Source: Pelobacter sp. UBA6093 (GTDB taxonomy: Bacteria; Desulfobacterota; Desulfuromonadia; Desulfuromonadales; Syntrophotaleaceae). Taken from it: a stretch of DNA of 14,991 nucleotides. The position numbers were made by a program, and so were the translations under genes. The notes beneath the pieces were generated by a model. That model was not told where the DNA came from. It did no database searches and saw nothing but the letters and a program-made list of their open reading frames with translations. The DNA lies in the NCBI GenBank assembly GCA_002435955.1, contig DIWZ01000023.1:148370-163360 (forward strand), in the 5' to 3' direction. This document shows, piece by piece, positions 1 through 6,827 of this stretch (within the stretch, counting starts at the first letter, position 1; each line of letters opens with the position of its first letter).

Positions 1-8
1 ATCAAGCG

Positions 9-47
9 CTTGCACGGAGGCGTAGGTGTCTACGCCGCACACGCAAG
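9..47. repeat. nested imperfect palindrome near the left edge
   Basis: An inner hairpin GGCGTA (19-24), loop GGTGTC, TACGCC (31-36) is enclosed by an outer pair CTTGC (9-13) and GCAAG (43-47). The reading frame shared with bases 10-384 shows no recognisable protein, so 1-151 is treated as non-coding leader or the end of an upstream intergenic region. It could be a weak terminator-like structure for a gene left of the window, or part of a dispersed repeat. No T-run follows it, so a terminator is not supported. Confidence 0.35.
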
Positions 48-151
48 GGTGCAGATTGACGCAGAGATTGGGGAAAAGGGCCATTTCCGGATGAAAACTA
101 GCTGTATCCCAAAGCGACTCAGGTCGCACGCATATTGTAACGGAGAATCCT

Positions 152-2371
152 GTGTATTTTCGATTGGTTATCGCATTTCTGCTGTCTATTTCCCTAGTAC
201 ATTCCGCGTTCAGCGCCCCACCACCATTTTTCCCGCTGAAGGATCCGGCTCTTCAGGAAACAGCGCAAGCTCTCAGCCAAAAAAAATACGCAACCGCCCG
301 CGAGAAAGCCCTGAAGGCCCCCGACGGTCCCGTCAGGAACTTCCTGCTTGGTGTTACCGCCTATCGCCTGGAAAAATGGGTTGAATCCGAGAAACATTTC
401 TCAGGACCAGCCGAAGACCTTGAACTGCTGGCGGACTATGCCCTCTATTATCGCGCCAACGCACTTGCCCGCCTTGCCAGACATGATGAAGCGTTGGAAT
501 TGCTGAATAAATTGAAAAAAGATTACCCGGGTAGCCGACTGTCGCGGACCGTTAATTCGCTGCATGCCGATACGCTTTTCAACAAAAAAGACTATCAAGG
601 CGCACTAAAAGCCAGCCAGGCCTTTATCAAAACGTACCCTTCGGGAACAGACACTCTCAAGGCCTCCTTGCTGGCGACCTTGAGCCGGGAAGCCCTGGGA
701 GACAAGCAAGGGGCCGTAAACGAACTGCGCAATATCTGGCTGAAACATCCCAACACTGTCGTTGCGAATCAGGCGGAATCCCATTTGCAAAGATTGCGAT
801 CGGAAGACATTACCGTCCCACCATTCACTTTCGATGAACTTTTCCAAAGGGGAGTCACCCTTTTCGACAAGGGAAAGTACTCTCAGGCATTGGAAACATT
901 CGAAACCCTTTCCGGACAAGCTGTTACCGAGGACAGGAAAGACAGGCTTGCCTTTAACATTGCACAAATCCACTTCAAATCCAGGCGGTATAACGAGGCG
1001 GAACAGGTTTTCTCAAAACTTGTCGCTAGTGAGACCCCGGAGATTTCAAGCGAATCCGCCTATTGGCTTGCCCGCATTCTCGACAAAAAAGGCCTGGAGC
1101 AAGAGGCTTTACTGTCCTACCTCAAATTCGCCGACAGCTTTCCCCACATGAATCTGGCCGATGACGCTCTATTCCTGGCCGCGCTCTGTAAAAAGGATCA
1201 GGGAGATCATAGCGGCGCCGTAATCATCCTGGACAAACTTATTGTTCAATATCCTTCATCGAACTACAAACACAGAGCGATGTGGGAAAAGGCCTGGTTA
1301 TATTACCTGACAAAAGACTTGCAGAATGCCGCCGAGGGCCTGAAACAACTTCTTGCCATTCCCGCATATCGGGAAAAATCGCTTTACTGGCTGGGAAAAA
1401 CCGGGCAGGCGTCAGGTGCAAAGGAACTGGCAAATACCTCATTTTCCAGCCTGACAAAAGAATTTCCTTTCGGGTTTTACACACTGCACTTTAATAGGGA
1501 AACCGGACTGAAAAACGAACAGATTCCTGCCCTCGACAGCGATTTCATTTCATCCTTACCCGTTCCTTACGGTTACGAAAGAGTCAAGGCTCTCATTTCC
1601 CTCGGGATGTACGAAGAAGCAAGGTCGGAATTGGTCGCAATCAGAAATAAAGGTGTCGATAAATCCCTGATGTTCGGAATTGCACGTCTCTACTGGGAAA
1701 TCGGGGATTATCGTTCTGCCCTGGCATGCTTCCCGAATGCGGAGAAAGGCAACCCCGCCGCATTGGGTTTCAGCTATCCGATGGCTTACAGGGAAACTAT
1801 CGCAGGTTATTCGACAGAATATGGCATACCCGAGTACCTCGCCCATTCCATCATCCGCGCCGAAAGCAATTTTTCCCCGACCGCGCGTTCTCCTGTTGGC
1901 GCTGTCGGACTGATGCAGCTGATGCCGGCAACCGCCAAATCCCTGGTTAAGGGGCAATCCAGGGAACTGAATACCTTCCAGCTGACATCCCCTGACTTGA
2001 ATATCCGCCTCGGCCTGAAACATTTTAAAAATCTTCTTGTGCGTTATAACGGCAATCTCGTGCCGGCAATCGCAGCCTACAACTCGGGGGCCACACCGGT
2101 TGACCGCTGGTTGAAATTGCCCACTGCCGCTCTAAATGACGAGTTCATCGAAAATATCCCGTACGCGGAAACCCGCGAGTATGTAAAAAAAGTCCTGGCA
2201 AACATCGAGATTTACAACTCCATCTATCACCAGGAAATACCCCCGGCAGATACCGCTCCCGAGAGGCTTTCTTCCCTTCCCTTTTCATTCAGGCCCTCCG
2301 GTGCTAACATCTTTGCATCAGCAAACGGACGGGAATATACAGTTTTAATTTTGGGTAAAATCGGGAGCTGA
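152..2371 (+). CDS. slt: soluble lytic murein transglycosylase with TPR-like arm
   Basis: A periplasmic enzyme that cleaves the MurNAc-GlcNAc bond of peptidoglycan, forming 1,6-anhydro ends. The start is GTG at 152, preceded by GGAGA at 142-146. Residues 1-22 form a signal peptide ending SAFSA. Residues about 35-530 are alpha-helical TPR-like repeats (for example GKYSQALETFETL and RYNEAEQVFSKLV), matching the helical superhelix of Slt70-type enzymes. The C-terminal SLT domain (about 545-695) has the catalytic glutamate E571 in IIRAESNFSP, then GLMQLMP (586-592), AYNSG (642-646) and ENIPYAETREYV (667-678). At 739 residues it is a little longer than typical Slt proteins. The stop codon directly abuts the ATG of the next gene, so they are probably cotranscribed. 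GC is visibly lower than in the genes after 3.7 kb. The family call is firm; a specific role in envelope or exopolysaccharide assembly is only inferred from the next gene. Confidence 0.95.
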   Translation: MYFRLVIAFLLSISLVHSAFSAPPPFFPLKDPALQETAQALSQKKYATAREKALKAPDGPVRNFLLGVTAYRLEKWVESEKHFSGPAEDLELLADYALYYRANALARLARHDEALELLNKLKKDYPGSRLSRTVNSLHADTLFNKKDYQGALKASQAFIKTYPSGTDTLKASLLATLSREALGDKQGAVNELRNIWLKHPNTVVANQAESHLQRLRSEDITVPPFTFDELFQRGVTLFDKGKYSQALETFETLSGQAVTEDRKDRLAFNIAQIHFKSRRYNEAEQVFSKLVASETPEISSESAYWLARILDKKGLEQEALLSYLKFADSFPHMNLADDALFLAALCKKDQGDHSGAVIILDKLIVQYPSSNYKHRAMWEKAWLYYLTKDLQNAAEGLKQLLAIPAYREKSLYWLGKTGQASGAKELANTSFSSLTKEFPFGFYTLHFNRETGLKNEQIPALDSDFISSLPVPYGYERVKALISLGMYEEARSELVAIRNKGVDKSLMFGIARLYWEIGDYRSALACFPNAEKGNPAALGFSYPMAYRETIAGYSTEYGIPEYLAHSIIRAESNFSPTARSPVGAVGLMQLMPATAKSLVKGQSRELNTFQLTSPDLNIRLGLKHFKNLLVRYNGNLVPAIAAYNSGATPVDRWLKLPTAALNDEFIENIPYAETREYVKKVLANIEIYNSIYHQEIPPADTAPERLSSLPFSFRPSGANIFASANGREYTVLILGKIGS

Positions 2372-3085
2372 ATGCAAATGAGCAGATTGATCAATCGCAC
2401 CAAACTGGTCTTTCTCATGGTTGCAAAGGGAGAAGCAGGTTTGCTTGTAAGAGAATTCAAGCGGCGTTTGTATTCGAACGAGCGCTCCTTATGCCTGCGA
2501 CGGGATCTGGATATTCCTTTTGAGACGCCGGCAGCGAAGATCCCAATCGAAATTCGTCCAATGCGCGATGAAGATGCGCCCAAACTCCTGGGCGAGGATG
2601 ATACAGGAATTTCAAGTGAGGCTGTCAAGGAGAGCGCCCGGCGTAAGCTTTTTTTTCGTGAGAAGGTTCCTACTTGCTATGTGGCAGTGACTGAAGACGG
2701 AAGTCCGACTTATATGCAGTGGCTTATGGCGGCCACACATAATGACCAGATTCAAGCGTATTTTCGAGGCGGAGTTCCGGTTCTCAAGGAGGATGAATGC
2801 CTTCTGGAATTCGCATTTACTCTGGAAAAATACCGTGGCATGAGAATCATGCCGCACGCCATGGCCGAAATCGCCAAAAAGGGTCTCGATTTCGGGGCAA
2901 AGTATATCATCACCTTTGTCCCGGAAGAAAACATCCCATCCCTCAAAGGATGTAAGCGAGCCGGTTTTTCCCCCTACATGGTGCGTATTTTCAAGTGGAG
3001 GTGTTTCCGGCGTCGCTGTGAATTCAAAATGTTGTCGCCGGATACGCCGTACTTTTTTGATAGTCAATCCGTTGCAGAAACCTAG
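2372..3085 (+). CDS. GNAT-fold acetyltransferase-like protein
   Basis: Probably a cytoplasmic acyl-CoA-dependent N-acetyltransferase; the substrate is not predictable. Residues 1-55 form a basic N-terminal extension (REFKRRLYSNERS, then LCLRRDLD) of the kind I associate with GNAT proteins in polysaccharide clusters. The GNAT core runs about 58-205: beta strand IEIRPMRDEDAPKLL, an acidic strand LLEFAFTLEKYRG (144-156), RGMRIMPHAMAEIAKKG (155-171) in place of the acetyl-CoA motif, then IITFVPEENIPSLKGCKRAGF (179-199), the usual N-x-x-S-x-x-x-x-x-x-x-GF end. The glycines of the canonical Q/R-x-x-G-x-G/A loop are partly lost (RGMRIM), so activity is uncertain. ATG 2372 follows GGGAG (2363-2367) by 4 nt; ATG 2378 would sit at a more usual 10 nt and is a real alternative. 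The basic C-terminus (KWRCFRRRC) is unusual. Confidence 0.75.
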   Translation: MQMSRLINRTKLVFLMVAKGEAGLLVREFKRRLYSNERSLCLRRDLDIPFETPAAKIPIEIRPMRDEDAPKLLGEDDTGISSEAVKESARRKLFFREKVPTCYVAVTEDGSPTYMQWLMAATHNDQIQAYFRGGVPVLKEDECLLEFAFTLEKYRGMRIMPHAMAEIAKKGLDFGAKYIITFVPEENIPSLKGCKRAGFSPYMVRIFKWRCFRRRCEFKMLSPDTPYFFDSQSVAET

Positions 3086-3390
3086 GAGGCTTCGTCGCGA
3101 AATCAACAAGTGTGCGTCAGATCAAGCCAAGAGTGCTTCAAAATCCTGATCTCACGCAACGACGCGACGCCGCAACGAACACCTTTTTTCCACGAGCCGT
3201 AGCCTCCTGAGTTTGGCTTTGTCGGGTTCAACTATTTGCTTGCAGATTCTTCTCATCCTGTCCCGGAATTTCAACCTGTCAAGCCATCCGAGATCCCCTT
3301 CTCTGTGGGAGCGCAGAGATCCTTCAAAGTCGCTCTACAGGGCGGATTGGGGAGGAAGATTGCAGTGCTTTTGATAAGGGAAGGCAGATA
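3086..3390. other. gene-free stretch with short repeats
   Basis: No convincing gene was found on either strand. It holds an octamer tandem repeat (3155-3178: CGCAACGA, CGCGACGC, CGCAACGA), an inverted pair AGGAGGCT (3084-3091) and AGCCTCCT (3201-3208), a small hairpin CTCTG-N8-CAGAG (3301-3318), and one copy of a 12-base direct repeat GGATTGGGGAGG (3344-3355). The second copy lies at 3434-3445, beyond the hairpin. The stretch marks the change from about 45% GC to about 60% GC and looks like a decayed junction rather than a regulated intergenic region. Confidence 0.5.
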
Positions 3391-3427
3391 AACCGACAGG
3401 GCCGGAAGCTTACCGGCCCTGTCGGTT
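3391..3427 (-). terminator. strong hairpin, terminator of the rubredoxin-like gene
   Basis: A perfect 15-bp stem (3391-3405 with 3413-3427, GC-rich inner half GGGCCGG/CCGGCCC) closes a 7-nt loop. It starts 26 nt past the stop codon of the - strand gene at 3453-3560. On that strand the stem is followed by TATCTGCCTT, a poor T-tract, so termination is inferred mainly from stem strength and position. It could also block readthrough from the + strand genes on the left. Confidence 0.65.
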
Positions 3428-3452
3428 CGGGGAGGATTGGGGAGGGGAAAAC

Positions 3453-3560
3453 TCAATCCTTCTTGGCAAAAGTTCCGGCGCCTTCGCAGGTAGGACATTT
3501 TTTCGGTTTGCAGCGACCTTCTTTTTCATATCCACATTTTTCACACTTCCATACAGCCAT
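3453..3560 (-). CDS. 35-residue RCKP-type rubredoxin-like zinc ribbon protein
   Basis: A tiny protein with two Cys-x2-Cys knuckles: KCEKCGY (C6 and C9) and GRCKPKKCPTCEGAG (C22 and C25, with C17 in the RCKP motif). Two such knuckles bind one Fe or Zn in the rubredoxin/zinc-ribbon family. It lacks the rest of a full rubredoxin of about 53 residues but matches the RCKP-type rubredoxin-like group of anaerobes as I know it. The start is ATG at 3560, preceded by AAGGAG (complement of 3567-3572). A near-consensus promoter (TTGACA, 16 nt, TAAAAT) lies about 50 nt upstream and a strong hairpin 26 nt downstream, so it is a complete single-gene unit. Likely cytoplasmic; the partner is unknown. Redox or oxidative-stress electron transfer is the family-based guess, and a structural zinc role is the alternative. 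Confidence 0.85.
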   Translation of the reverse strand: MAVWKCEKCGYEKEGRCKPKKCPTCEGAGTFAKKD

Positions 3561-3609
3561 GGGGCTCTCCTTTCGGATGACAATTTAATTTATGACCGAA
3601 TCGGTTTTG

Positions 3610-3637
3610 ATTTTATCCAAAAAGGAATTCCTGTCAA
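3610..3637 (-). promoter_or_regulatory. sigma70-type promoter of the rubredoxin-like gene
   Basis: On the - strand, TTGACA (complement of 3632-3637) is a perfect -35 box, followed by 16 nt and TAAAAT (complement of 3610-3615), a 5/6 match to the -10 box. The expected start of transcription near 3603 gives a leader of about 40 nt that includes the AAGGAG ribosome site. Confidence 0.75.
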
Positions 3638-3657
3638 GCAAAATGGGCTGGCGCGAA

Positions 3658-3666
3658 TGATATAAT
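3658..3666 (+). promoter_or_regulatory. extended -10 promoter of the dienelactone hydrolase gene
   Basis: TGATATAAT is a perfect extended -10 element (TG-n-TATAAT). There is no good -35 box at 17 nt (around 3638-3643), which is typical of extended -10 promoters. The expected start near 3673 leaves a leader of about 36 nt. Its upstream contact zone collides with the -35 box of the divergent promoter at 3632-3637. Confidence 0.7.
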
Positions 3667-3708
3667 GGCAAAATCCTGCAATGCTCAAAACAGGAAAGGA
3701 GTGAAGTC

Positions 3709-4455
3709 ATGCGAACTCTATCAACCCTGTCTTCATGCTTCGCGCTGCTGGTCATCACCTCTACGGCCTGGGCAACCGGCAGTGCAGTCACCTATGAAAT
3801 CAAGGGCCAACGGTTCGAGGGATACTATGTCAGCCCCGCTCCCGATGCTCCGCTGGTACTGCTGGTGCACGACTGGGACGGCCTTACCGATTACGAAATC
3901 AAGCGGGCCGGGATGCTGGCCGACATGGGCTATGCGGTGTTCGCCGTCGACCTGTTCGGCAAGGGCGTGCGCCCGGCTGCAACCACTGAAAGGCGCAAGC
4001 TGACCGAGTCACTTTACCAGAACCGCATGCGCATGCGCAGCCTCCTGCAGGGAGCGTTGCGCGAGGCCGGAAACAAGGGCGGCAATATTAAAAACGCCCT
4101 GGCCGTCGGCTATTGCTTCGGCGGCGCGGCCGTACTGGAACTGGCCCGCTCCGGGGCGGACCTGAAAGGTTTCGTGACGTTCCACGGCGGGCTGGCGACC
4201 CCCGAAGGACAGGATTATTCGAAAACCCGGGGCAAGCTGCTGATCCTGCACGGCACCGCCGATACCAGCGTGACCATGGAGGATTTTGCCGCCCTGGCCA
4301 TCAACCTGGAAAAAGCAAAGATCCGCCATGAGATGATTACCTACGGTGGCGCGCCGCACGCCTTCACCGTGTTCGGCGAGGAGCGTTACCGCAAGGATGC
4401 CGATGAAAAATCCTGGCAGCGCTTTAGCGGGTTTTTGACCGAGACGTTGCGTTGA
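3709..4455 (+). CDS. exported dienelactone hydrolase family protein
   Basis: An alpha/beta-hydrolase of the dienelactone hydrolase (DLH) family. Residues 1-22 form a signal peptide (cleavage after AWA), so it should act in the periplasm rather than in the cytoplasm like the aromatic-degradation enzymes. The catalytic triad is complete: nucleophile C136 in GYCFGG (the DLH cysteine variant of G-x-S-x-G), D185 in HGTADTSV and H217 in GGAPHAF. LLVHDWDGLTDY (51-62) corresponds to the oxyanion loop of the family. At 248 residues including the signal it has normal family length. The ribosome site GGAAAGGAG is 7-8 nt before ATG 3709. It is divergent from the rubredoxin-like gene and convergent with the GAPDH gene, so it is a single-gene unit. 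The natural substrate cannot be predicted; esters or lactones are likely. Confidence 0.9.
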   Translation: MRTLSTLSSCFALLVITSTAWATGSAVTYEIKGQRFEGYYVSPAPDAPLVLLVHDWDGLTDYEIKRAGMLADMGYAVFAVDLFGKGVRPAATTERRKLTESLYQNRMRMRSLLQGALREAGNKGGNIKNALAVGYCFGGAAVLELARSGADLKGFVTFHGGLATPEGQDYSKTRGKLLILHGTADTSVTMEDFAALAINLEKAKIRHEMITYGGAPHAFTVFGEERYRKDADEKSWQRFSGFLTETLR

Positions 4456-4502
4456 CCGTATTCGGGCCATTCCAATGTCCGCTGACATCATTCATGCAAA
4501 GC

Positions 4503-4522
4503 GGGCAATCGGTGCCTTGCCC
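4503..4522. terminator. weak hairpin between convergent genes
   Basis: GGGCAA (4503-4508) and TTGCCC (4517-4522) form a 6-bp stem with an 8-nt loop, lying between the stop codons of the convergent hydrolase and GAPDH genes. No T-tract follows on either strand, so a bidirectional terminator is possible but weakly supported. Confidence 0.35.
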
Positions 4523-4533
4523 TGCGCAAGGAC

Positions 4534-5601
4534 TCACCCCTGCCGGGCAATCATGAGGCGCAGCATGTCGACCACACGGTTGGAATAGCCGACCTCGTTG
4601 TCGTACCAGGAAATCAGCTTGAAAAAGCGCGTTTCGCCGGGCAGGTTGTTCTGCAGGGTGGCCGGCGAGTCATAGATGGAAGAACTGGTCGAATTGAGGA
4701 AATCCGAAGACACCAGTTGTTCGGTCATGTATTCCATAATGCCCTTTAGGTAAGTTTCCGAAGCCTTTTTCATCAGGCTGTCGATCTCCTCGATGGACGA
4801 ATCGCGTGACGAACGGATGGTAAGATCCACCACCGACACATCGGGAGTGGGCACCCGGAACGACATGCCGGTAAGCTTGCCCTTGACTTCCGGGATCACC
4901 TCTCCGACCGCCTTGGCTGCGCCGGTGGTTGAGGGGATGATGTTGATGGCCGCCGCCCGGCCGCCGCGCCAATCCTTTTTGGAGGGGCTGTCGACGGTTT
5001 CCTGGGTAGCGGTATAGGCATGGATGGTGCTCATCAGACCCTTTTCCAGACCGACCCCTTCCTTGAGCAGGACGTGCACCAGAGGTGCCAGGCAGTTGGT
5101 GGTGCAGGAAGCGGTGGAAAGCACATGATCCGTTGCCGGATCGTAGGCGTCCTCATTGACGCCGATCACGATGCTTTTCATACCGCCCTTGCCCGGCGCG
5201 GTAAGGATAACTTTTTTAGCCCCGGCCTTGAGGTGCAAGCCGGCCTTTTCCATGCTGTTGAAACACCCGGTGGCCTCGATCACATACTCGACACCGAGCT
5301 CTTTCCAGGGCAACAGATCGGGGCTGGCCGGGGCCGCCATGCAAAGAATCTCATCGCCGTTGATGATGAGAGTATCGTCCATCTCCAGATCGGGACGGCT
5401 TTTGGCGGTAGTGACTTCCCCGGGAAAGCGCCCATGCACCGAGTCGTACTGGGTGCGGTAGGCAAAATAAAGCGCATCGGGGTTGAGATCGACCAGGGCC
5501 ACGATATCCAGATCGCCACCGATGAGACCCTGTTCATACATGGCGGTCAGGACAAGCCTGCCGATCCTTCCATATCCGTTAATCGCGACCTTGGTGGCCA
5601 T
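4534..5601 (-). CDS. gap: glyceraldehyde-3-phosphate dehydrogenase, type I
   Basis: A cytoplasmic glycolytic/gluconeogenic enzyme that interconverts glyceraldehyde 3-phosphate and 1,3-bisphosphoglycerate with NAD(P). The Rossmann motif INGYGRIGRLVL (7-18) is followed by VALVDLN with D38, the acidic residue that favours NAD over NADP. The catalytic Cys is C166 in ASCTTNCLAP and the catalytic His H194 in HAYTATQ; KDWRGGRAA (209-217) and SWYDNEVGYSNRV (331-343) are family signatures. At 355 residues it is about 20 longer than the usual 330-340. Part of this comes from the segment around 291-312 (YMTEQLVSSDFLNSTSSSIY), where the usual form of the motif is D-F-x-x-D/N-x-x-S-S-I-x-D. ATG 5601 has a strong GGAGGA site 4 nt upstream. 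No clear promoter was seen in 5611-5700. Confidence 0.97.
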   Translation of the reverse strand: MATKVAINGYGRIGRLVLTAMYEQGLIGGDLDIVALVDLNPDALYFAYRTQYDSVHGRFPGEVTTAKSRPDLEMDDTLIINGDEILCMAAPASPDLLPWKELGVEYVIEATGCFNSMEKAGLHLKAGAKKVILTAPGKGGMKSIVIGVNEDAYDPATDHVLSTASCTTNCLAPLVHVLLKEGVGLEKGLMSTIHAYTATQETVDSPSKKDWRGGRAAAINIIPSTTGAAKAVGEVIPEVKGKLTGMSFRVPTPDVSVVDLTIRSSRDSSIEEIDSLMKKASETYLKGIMEYMTEQLVSSDFLNSTSSSIYDSPATLQNNLPGETRFFKLISWYDNEVGYSNRVVDMLRLMIARQG

Positions 5602-5710
5602 AGTTCCTCCGGGGATGATTGGGTTTTTGCGAAGCCATCAACACTGCAATGCATGGCTTACCATAACAGCTGGGGGGGAAAACTCAAGGCTCCTCATCAA
5701 CACTGAACAA

Positions 5711-5986
5711 TCAGGCGTCCTGCCTGGCACCGCTCACCCGGCGCTCACGCCACAGCAACCCCATGCTGGCCAGGGCACACACCGTCATGCCGATCGCCAT
5801 GACGGCAATCGTTCCGTCATACCCCCAACTCACCAGAGCGGCCGCCACGGCACCGGCCATCATCTGCACCGACCCCAACAACGCCGAGGCGCTGCCGGCC
5901 TGTTCCCGCGCAAACGGCTCCATGATCAGGGCGGTGATATCCGGCAGCAGAAAACCCAGGCAAAACACGACAGGCTCCAAGGTTCA
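5711..5986 (-). pseudogene. 3' remnant of a Bcr/CflA-type MFS drug exporter
   Basis: About 91 codons in the - strand frame encode the last two or three transmembrane helices of a drug:H+ antiporter. The most telling part is ITALIMEPFAREQAGSASA followed by LLGSVQMMAGAVAAALVS, which matches the end of Bcr/CflA transporters, and the frame ends in a charged tail (LWRERRVSG). The family is normally about 400 residues. Here an in-frame TGA (complement of 5984-5986) closes the frame just before the homology begins. The sequence further upstream is unrelated: the promoter and start of the lipoprotein gene on the other strand. No promoter or ribosome site precedes the fragment. A frame this short cannot be a working transporter, so it is read as a deletion remnant. 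Confidence 0.75.
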
Positions 5987-6008
5987 ATCTCAAAATTCTC
6001 TGTTACAC

Positions 6009-6017
6009 TGATAAAAT
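6009..6017 (+). promoter_or_regulatory. candidate extended -10 promoter
   Basis: TGATAAAAT matches the extended -10 pattern TG-n-TAAAAT (5/6 core) about 25 nt before the ATG at 6042, which would leave a leader of roughly 18 nt holding the GGGAGG site at 6031-6036. No good -35 box was found. It lies about 23 bp from the point where the exporter remnant breaks off. Confidence 0.45.
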
Positions 6018-6041
6018 GATTCCAACTACCGGGAGGGCGTT

Positions 6042-6461
6042 ATGGGCGTTCGCTTTCATTCGCTTGCATTTTTGCTGGCGGCCTTTTTCGCGGGAACTTC
6101 GTTGATGAACGGATGTGTCGCCAACCCCGATTACGGCCGCGCCGCAGTAGGAAGCAGCGAGGTCCTCATGGACCTGACTTTTTCCGATCGCGACCGGACC
6201 GCTATCTACGATTATTATCGTCGCACCCTGCCGCCCGGCCTGGCAAAAAAAGACAGGTTGCCTCCGGGGTTGCGCAAGCACGTGGCCCGTCGTGGCGAGC
6301 TGCCGCCTGGTCTTTCGAGCAACCGGCTGCCCCACGATCTCGACCGCCGACTGACGCGTCTTCCGACCGGCTATACCAGGTTGGCCGTCGGCACCGACAT
6401 CGTACTGTTGCACGAAAGAACCCGTTTCATCCTGGATATCGTGCAAGACGTCTTTCCCTAG
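6042..6461 (+). CDS. CigR/RcnB-like exported protein, possible lipoprotein
   Basis: The N-terminus has a signal peptide with a hydrophobic stretch (LAFLLAAFFAG) and ends at LMNGC, so C25 may be lipidated. The lipobox is imperfect because Met stands at -3. The mature part carries three copies of LPPGL (63-67, 73-77, 88-92) then LPHDL and LPTGY, followed by the short conserved end LAVGTDIVLLHERTRFILDIVQDVF. I know this arrangement from RcnB-like and CigR-type periplasmic or inner-membrane proteins. CigR in Salmonella is an anti-virulence factor and RcnB affects nickel/cobalt homeostasis; neither role can be assigned here. ATG 6042 follows GGGAGG by 5 nt. The next gene starts 63 nt downstream on the same strand and may be cotranscribed. 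Confidence 0.75.
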   Translation: MGVRFHSLAFLLAAFFAGTSLMNGCVANPDYGRAAVGSSEVLMDLTFSDRDRTAIYDYYRRTLPPGLAKKDRLPPGLRKHVARRGELPPGLSSNRLPHDLDRRLTRLPTGYTRLAVGTDIVLLHERTRFILDIVQDVFP

Positions 6462-6524
6462 GCCATCCCTCCGGCAACGACTATGGCACAGGGCCATACC
6501 ATACTCTGCAAAGGAGACATCACC

Positions 6525-6713
6525 ATGCGTCACGAAGAATTTGATAATATCTGCCAGACCCTGGACCCGGCAACCGATATGCGCGTTAAACATATCGTTC
6601 TGCACCAGATCGGTAAAATCGTCGCCTGTCTCCCGGATGAATGCTTCGAAGTTGAACTGGAAAATGGCGAACATAAGACCTGGTCCAAGAACAACGTAAC
6701 TCTGGTGCATTGA
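6525..6713 (+). CDS. 62-residue hypothetical protein, possible SH3-like fold
   Basis: I do not recognise a family. ATG 6525 was chosen over the in-frame upstream ATG 6483 because AAAGGAG lies 7-8 nt before it and nothing precedes the other. The first half (HEEFDNICQTLDPATDMR, then VKHIVLHQIG) looks helical. The second half (IGKIVACLPDECFEVELEN, ending KTWSKNNVTLV) has the alternating strands and G-x-I/V start of a small SH3-like or KOW-like beta barrel. It is acidic, with no signal or membrane segment, so probably cytoplasmic. It sits between the lipoprotein candidate and the HerA-like ATPase. A T6 run (6796-6801) preceded by a weak GGAG/CTCC stem could end its transcript. Confidence 0.7.
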   Translation: MRHEEFDNICQTLDPATDMRVKHIVLHQIGKIVACLPDECFEVELENGEHKTWSKNNVTLVH

Positions 6714-6827
6714 CCGAAGCTGACCGCAGATCCGGCAAACGCCCTTTTCATCGCAATGTACACATAGGGGAGAGGGAGAATCTCGTCCGTGCTCCTTTTT
6801 TAAACCCGACAATGAGGTACACCGGCA

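Noticed and set aside
10..384. 124-residue + strand frame before and over the transglycosylase start
   Set aside because: It overlaps the signal peptide of the transglycosylase, uses a TTG start without a ribosome site and has low-complexity Arg/Pro/Ser content.
3271..3498. 75-residue - strand frame overlapping the rubredoxin-like gene
   Set aside because: It runs through the perfect hairpin and overlaps the better-supported 35-residue gene; no ribosome site or recognisable content.
5020..5706. 228-residue + strand frame opposite GAPDH
   Set aside because: Antisense to highly conserved GAPDH motifs; no family resemblance.
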